A DNA stretch of 39,906 nt from a virus, in IMG/VR virus record IMGVR_UViG_3300022602_000213, positions 1 through 39,906 of that record. One strand, given 5' to 3'. How positions within the stretch are numbered: the stretch's first letter is position 1; each line of letters begins with the position of its first letter. The position numbers and the translations under genes are program-made. Positions 38,260-39,906 of this stretch are shown here, piece after piece. The notes below the pieces were generated by a model. It made no database searches and had not been told where the DNA came from. It saw only the letters and a program-made list of their open reading frames with translations.

Positions 38260-39546
38260 TCATGTTATTGTAACAATAGCTTCTACTGTTCCTTCGCCTG
38301 CAACTAATTTATCTTGCAGTGCACGTCCGATAACATTAAATGCAGTTGCTTCACCTGCTTGAGCAGACCTAGCCTGACCGTTGCCGGCTGATACCAATCT
38401 GTCACCTTTGTGTACAATGCCAGTAACTCTTACAGGAACTCGACCAGTCATTGCCACTGGTGGATGTGTTGCATCTGTTCCTGCACGGCCGTTCATTAGA
38501 TAAGCAGCTTTGGTGCTGATAACCCCAAATACTGTTTCACTTAGATCTTCTGATGCCATAGTAATTTCTGCAGAGCCTCCAAGTTCGACAACTGTACCTG
38601 GAGCATATTCGGTGTCTGCCGCAAAGCGTTCGGCCATGTCAGCGTAATTGGCATCAATTTGATTACCTGTAATGGTGCCGGTTGCACCATTGATTGTCAT
38701 TACAACAGTAGGAGTGCCACCTTCATTTACGCTAAAAGTAATATTTCCATTGATGCTTTGATTGGCAATTTGTACATTAGTGTTGTCGCTGGTCACTCTA
38801 AAACTGCTGTTCACACCCACTGATAGACCAGCATTATTTAATATTCCAACGGTGCCGGAAGTAGTTGCATTGGCATCATTGCGCATGAATTGTGTACTTG
38901 ATAAGCTGTTTAACGTTTGAGAATTTGTAGCAGTGCCTTGGAACAATGGTGTTTGACCATTGACTGTGGTTGCTAGTGTAATGCCAGGACGTATAGTTGT
39001 AAATCCAGAAATGGTAGAAGCTGGTGTAAATGTTGCATCTTGACTGATAATGCCTACAATATCATTGCCGCAATAAAGTTCAATGCAATAATGATTAACA
39101 GGTGGTGAATTGTTGTCTGCTATAGTTGTTGGTATAGCACCTGTTACACCCTGTCCTGCAGTAAATTGTGGTCCAATCAGTAACCATGTTGTACCAGTCC
39201 AAACGTTAAGTTGTTGATTTTGAGTATCAAACCATAAATCTCCTGTACTATTGCTAGAAGGTGCAGTTGAACTTGCAGTGGCAGCACTTATAGTTTTAAA
39301 TACTGTACCATTGTAAATTTTTAACACATTGTCAGTTTTATCCCACCAAAGTTGTCCAGTTAGCGGAGCGCCAGGAGGAGTAGTGTTTGATCCTGACTCT
39401 AACAAGCGTATAATATCGTCATTGATAAATTGACCATACCCAGCGTAATTTTTACCTACCAGGGTCATGGAACTGGAGGTGTTTATGGTACCGTCGGGTA
39501 CGGTAGCAAAAACAGCGCCATCAGTTAAGGTTATTGTATACGACAT
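38260..39546 (-). CDS. tail-fibre protein with G2-peptidase-like C-terminal domain
   Basis: This 428-residue protein has two GQLWWD / GDLWFD repeats (about 62-85 and 101-125; TGQLWWDKTDNVLKIYNGT and TGDLWFDTQNQQLNVWTGT), a Thr/Asn-rich beta middle, and a C-terminal domain starting YADMAERFAADTEYAPGTVV, with VFGVISTKAAYLMN and GRVPVRVTGIVHKGDRLVSA. That last domain recurs at the end of T4-like aquatic phage fibres and resembles the intramolecular-chaperone/G2 peptidase domains of tailspikes, so self-cleavage or trimer-folding help is possible but unproved. It probably contributes to host recognition. Confidence 0.82.
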   Translation of the reverse strand: MSYTITLTDGAVFATVPDGTINTSSSMTLVGKNYAGYGQFINDDIIRLLESGSNTTPPGAPLTGQLWWDKTDNVLKIYNGTVFKTISAATASSTAPSSNSTGDLWFDTQNQQLNVWTGTTWLLIGPQFTAGQGVTGAIPTTIADNNSPPVNHYCIELYCGNDIVGIISQDATFTPASTISGFTTIRPGITLATTVNGQTPLFQGTATNSQTLNSLSSTQFMRNDANATTSGTVGILNNAGLSVGVNSSFRVTSDNTNVQIANQSINGNITFSVNEGGTPTVVMTINGATGTITGNQIDANYADMAERFAADTEYAPGTVVELGGSAEITMASEDLSETVFGVISTKAAYLMNGRAGTDATHPPVAMTGRVPVRVTGIVHKGDRLVSAGNGQARSAQAGEATAFNVIGRALQDKLVAGEGTVEAIVTIT

Positions 39547-39595
39547 CTTTTCATTTACTCCATCATTGTGTATTTAGTGCAATGTAATATACACA

Positions 39596-39603
39596 TATTT
39601 ATG
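39596..39603 (-). promoter_or_regulatory. late-promoter-like element before the tail-fibre gene
   Basis: On the minus strand CATAAATA (39603-39596) matches the T4 late element in 7 of 8 bases and sits 50 nt upstream of the 39546 start, where late transcription of a structural gene is expected. It overlaps the stop codon of the preceding gene. Confidence 0.5.
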
Positions 39604-39906
39604 CTGCACTCAAGTTAGTCAACGTTTGAATACGCAAAGTATAGTCAATTTGTATTTGACGATTTAAACTTTTTTGTACAGGATGAAATATAACGTGAGT
39701 AATCAGCAACAAATTGGTTGAGCTACCAAACCAACACTTTAGTCCCAATTCATCAAATACATATTCGCCATTGAAATTAGTACTGTTATCAAAGGCCTGT
39801 TGACCAGCAGGTTCACCATAATCCAACAAACAAGTAACAACTATATCTGTATAAACGTTGCCACTTGTGTGTAGCACAGTTATGTAATTGTTAGCAGGAT
39901 CAGTAT
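39599..39906 (-). CDS. partial structural protein (C-terminal end)
   Basis: The reading frame is open to the edge of the window; about 102 residues of the C terminus are present, including VVTCLLDYGEPAGQQAFDNS and LLITHVIFHPVQKSLNRQIQ. A GTG at 39877 is not needed as start because the frame continues upstream (TDPANNYITV). The context, directly before tail-fibre genes on the same strand, suggests a virion or baseplate component. Identity not recognised. Confidence 0.65.
   Translation of the reverse strand, partial: TDPANNYITVLHTSGNVYTDIVVTCLLDYGEPAGQQAFDNSTNFNGEYVFDELGLKCWFGSSTNLLLITHVIFHPVQKSLNRQIQIDYTLRIQTLTNLSAA

Overview
The window reads as part of the genome of a lytic, T4-like tailed phage of an aquatic bacterium. 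The evidence is densely packed genes with ATGA stop/start overlaps, a perfect T4-type late promoter (TATAAATA) ahead of one gene and close relatives of it elsewhere, a small tRNA cluster interrupted by a homing-type endonuclease, a phage-type MoxR ATPase and VWA metallopeptidase pair, ThyX, and tail-fibre genes at the right end. There is no integrase, plasmid function or CRISPR array. The host cannot be named from the sequence. Base composition is uneven: several genes (for example 1272-1961, 3386-5017, 29500-30327, 32803-33813) are clearly more AT-rich than their neighbours and look recently acquired.

Layout. (1) 1-7434, plus strand: a MoxR AAA+ ATPase and, 5 kb further on, its usual VWA/metallopeptidase partner, each behind its own consensus sigma70 promoter. 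Between them lie a P-loop-like protein, a tandem array of five small proteins ending in an (F/W)xL(K/R)W motif, a flavin-dependent halogenase-like enzyme behind a late promoter, tRNA-Trp and tRNA-Cys, a zinc-finger/NUMOD3/PD-(D/E)xK endonuclease that reads into tRNA-Met, and a tRNA remnant. (2) 7431-12762, plus strand: a run of very small overlapping genes, including a second small-protein family ending in HFGVE, two membrane micro-proteins, a terminator at 10741-10764, and ThyX. (3) 12784-20353: a sixth member of the first small family, an NDP-sugar epimerase/dehydratase, a DegT-type sugar aminotransferase, a 664-residue protein with WHP repeats and a degenerate glycosyltransferase domain (minus strand), two GT10-like glycosyltransferases and an amidinotransferase. 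(4) 20344-37175, minus strand: one uninterrupted, translationally coupled cluster of 19 genes with glycosyltransferases, five radical-SAM enzymes, a sulfotransferase-like protein, a NodU/TobZ-type carbamoyltransferase, an SGNH-like hydrolase and several unknowns. (5) 37250-39906, minus strand: tail-fibre and structural genes behind a C(UUCG)G terminator.

How it may fit together. The epimerase and aminotransferase would supply an amino-deoxy sugar. Several glycosyltransferases could polymerise or attach it. The carbamoyltransferase, amidinotransferase, SGNH protein, sulfotransferase-like proteins and the five radical-SAM enzymes would decorate it or a linked small molecule or peptide. The target (virion glycan, host envelope, or less likely phage DNA) cannot be read from the sequence. 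The coupled cluster of 19 genes with five radical-SAM enzymes of two subfamilies is the most unusual system in the window. The two small-gene families, in which the conserved C-terminal codons also form the ribosome-binding site of the next gene, are the second.
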